In this document: positions 62,393 to 64,000 of the stretch, in pieces
Position numbering within the stretch: the stretch's first letter is position 1
Layout: every line of letters starts with the position of its first letter
Source: Sphingomonas rubra
Lineage (GTDB): Bacteria; Pseudomonadota; Alphaproteobacteria; Sphingomonadales; Sphingomonadaceae
DNA length: 64,000 nt
Reading direction: 5' to 3'
Assembly (NCBI RefSeq): GCF_900115745.1
Contig: NZ_FOXP01000003.1
Span: 69,501-133,500 of the forward strand
Notes under the pieces: generated by a model
The model's database searches: none
The model's input: only the letters and a program-made list of their open reading frames with translations
Told to the model about the DNA's origin: nothing
Translations under genes and position numbers: made by a program

Positions 62393-64000
62393 ATGCGCCT
62401 CTCCCTCGCCCTCCTGCTGCTCGCCGTGTCGGCACCCACGCTCGCGCAGCAGCAGCCCAACGCCGCCCCCGCCGACGGGCCGACCCGCGCCTTCACCGGC
62501 GCCGACCTGTTCGGCCTGTCGATCGCCGCCGACCCGCAGATCAGCCCCGACGGGCGCACGATCGTCTACGTTCGCCGCTCCGCCGACGTCATGACGGACC
62601 GGATGCAGTCGTCCTTGTGGCTGATCGACGTGGCGAGCGGCCGGCAGTCGCCGTTCGCCGCGACCGGATCGAGCCCGCGCTGGTCTCCGGACGGCACGCG
62701 CGTCGCCTACACCGCGGGGGACGGCGACAACTCGCAACTGTTCGTCCGCTGGCTCTCGACGGGGGCGAGCGCGCGCGTGACGAGCTTCCCCGGCGATCCG
62801 CAGGCGCTCGCCTGGTCGCCGGACGGCACCCGCCTCGCCTATGTCGCGACGGTCGCGGGCGAGGCGACGACGCTGGGCAAGGCACCGCCCAAGCCGGAAG
62901 GCGCGAAATGGGCCGAGCCGCTGACCGTCATCGACCGCGTCAACTATCGCAACGACGGCCCCGGCTACGTCAAGCCCGGCCGCGACCACCTGTTCGTGGT
63001 CGCGGCGGAGGGCGGCGCGGCGCGGCAGCTGACCTTCGGCGCCTTCGACGACGGTGGCCCGCTGTCGTGGACGCCTGACGGGCGCGAGATCGTCTTCGCC
63101 GCCATCCGGGGCCCGGACGCGGAGCGGCAGGTGATGAACTCCGACGTGATCGCGGTGGACGTGAACACCGCCGCGATGCGCACGCTCACCACGCGCGATG
63201 GCCCCGACGCGCAACCCCGCGTGTCGCCGGACGGCCAACGCGTCGCCTGGCTCGGCTTCGACGACAAGCGCCGCAGCTACGAGAACACGCAGCTCTACGT
63301 CGGCGACCGGAACGCCGCCTCGCCCCGCTCGCTCACCGCCCCGCTCGACCGCGGGATCGAGGATGCGATCTGGGCGGCGGACGGGCGCAGCCTCTACGCC
63401 AGCTACGACGACAAGGGCGCGCGCCGGATCGCGCGGGTCGGCCTCGACGGCCGGCTCACGCCGTTGATCGACAATGTCGAGGGCGGCGGCCTCGACCGGC
63501 CCTACACCGGCGGCGACTTCTCCGTCTCGAAGAACGGCACGGTCGCCTATACCGGCGGCGACGCAGGGACGCCCGCCGACGTGTGGGTGTGGAGCGGCGG
63601 CAAGCCGCGCCGCCTGACCCAGCTCAACGCCGTCATGACCGCGTCCAAGGCGCTCGCCCCCGTCCGCAAGATCGCCGTCACCGCGCCCGACGGCCGCCCG
63701 ATCGACGCGTGGATCGCCACCCCCGCCAATCGCCAGCCGGGCCAGCGCGTGCCGCTGATCCTGGAGATCCACGGCGGCCCCAACAGCGCCTACGGCCCCA
63801 GCTTCTCGACCGACGTGCAGCTCTACGCCGCCGCCGGCTACGCGGTGCTGTGGACCAACCCGCGCGGCTCGACCTCCTACGGCGCCGAATTCGCCAATCT
63901 GATCGACAAGAACTATCCGTCCGCCGATTACGACGACCTGATCGCCGCCGTCGACGCCGCGATCGCGGAAGGCACCGCCGATCCGAACAACCTGTTCGTC
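62393..64000 (+). CDS. Secreted S9-family peptidase (partial, C-terminus outside window)
   Basis: The first 536 residues of a dipeptidyl aminopeptidase/acylaminoacyl-peptidase-like enzyme. A signal peptide (MRLSLALLLLAVSAPTLAQQ) is followed by TolB/DPP-IV-like propeller repeats: ISPDGRTIVYVRRSADVMTD, SPRWSPDGTRVAYTAGDGDN, LAWSPDGTRLAYVATVAGEA and PRVSPDGQRVAWLGFDDKR. From about residue 420 the alpha/beta-hydrolase domain begins: PLILEIHGGPNSAYGPSFST and YAVLWTNPRGSTSYGAEFAN. The catalytic Ser, Asp and His lie beyond the edge. It follows a 240-nt gap after kdpE in which I see nothing convincing. Confidence 0.92.
   Translation, partial: MRLSLALLLLAVSAPTLAQQQPNAAPADGPTRAFTGADLFGLSIAADPQISPDGRTIVYVRRSADVMTDRMQSSLWLIDVASGRQSPFAATGSSPRWSPDGTRVAYTAGDGDNSQLFVRWLSTGASARVTSFPGDPQALAWSPDGTRLAYVATVAGEATTLGKAPPKPEGAKWAEPLTVIDRVNYRNDGPGYVKPGRDHLFVVAAEGGAARQLTFGAFDDGGPLSWTPDGREIVFAAIRGPDAERQVMNSDVIAVDVNTAAMRTLTTRDGPDAQPRVSPDGQRVAWLGFDDKRRSYENTQLYVGDRNAASPRSLTAPLDRGIEDAIWAADGRSLYASYDDKGARRIARVGLDGRLTPLIDNVEGGGLDRPYTGGDFSVSKNGTVAYTGGDAGTPADVWVWSGGKPRRLTQLNAVMTASKALAPVRKIAVTAPDGRPIDAWIATPANRQPGQRVPLILEIHGGPNSAYGPSFSTDVQLYAAAGYAVLWTNPRGSTSYGAEFANLIDKNYPSADYDDLIAAVDAAIAEGTADPNNLFV

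Overview
The window is GC-rich chromosomal DNA from an alphaproteobacterium, most likely a sphingomonad (Sphingomonas or a close relative). Clues are a MipZ division ATPase, a ScfR-type regulator beside the glyoxylate bypass, a TorF-type porin in front of kdp, short palindromic repeats common in sphingomonads, and dense GTGA/ATGA gene overlaps. Most of it is ordinary core metabolism. One 8.4-kb stretch is clearly foreign.

Layout. 1-4182: glyoxylate bypass (malate synthase G, cut by the window edge; a 68-aa protein; isocitrate lyase) divergent from its probable regulator ScfR. 4198-8825: a palindromic repeat, a Sel1-like protein, panC, then mipZ, a J-domain membrane protein and phosphomannomutase/phosphoglucomutase in overlapping frames, and an exonuclease. 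8862-24128: an SGNH hydrolase, an NTF2-like protein, then two adjacent same-strand operons for alpha-glucan and trehalose: DUF2934-glgE-treS/pep2 and glgX-treZ-malQ-treY. Together they form a closed loop: trehalose to maltose to maltose-1-phosphate to glucan, then debranching and conversion back to trehalose. A good match to an EcfG (general stress response) promoter precedes glgX. 24188-33055: CsaA-like tRNA-binding protein, a GST, glutamate synthase gltDB, uppP and an NDUFA9-like protein.

33157-41659: tRNA-Leu(CAG) followed by an integrative element. A 17-bp piece of the tRNA 3' end is repeated at 41643-41659 and marks attL/attR. Inside are a tyrosine integrase, small regulatory and decayed genes, wreckage of two serine recombinases, and two cargo modules. 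Cargo 1 (minus strand, 36734-38410) is an apparent operon of a GrlR-like small protein, a CAP12/Pycsar-type TIR-domain protein and a DUF2321 zinc-ribbon protein. I do not recognise this combination as a described system and regard it as the best novelty candidate here. Cargo 2 (plus strand, 38716-41533) is a three-gene ABC-3C-type set: HNH protein, MC6-like middle component and DUF2326 ATPase, coupled by ATGA overlaps. The element looks like a small defence island.

41815-52917: a MarR-like regulator divergent from a fused 5-oxoprolinase; a 1-Cys peroxiredoxin and a cysteine-free ArsR regulator; a damaged sulfur/persulfide cluster (TSUP transporter, N-terminally deleted sulfide:quinone-reductase-like gene, MBL-fold hydrolase missing its tail); a decayed trxB; an M3 peptidase and a Cds1-like PLP enzyme. 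53331-62152: TorF-type porin, a 27-aa membrane peptide, and kdpFABCDE for high-affinity potassium uptake and its control. 62393-64000: the start of a secreted S9 peptidase, cut by the window edge.
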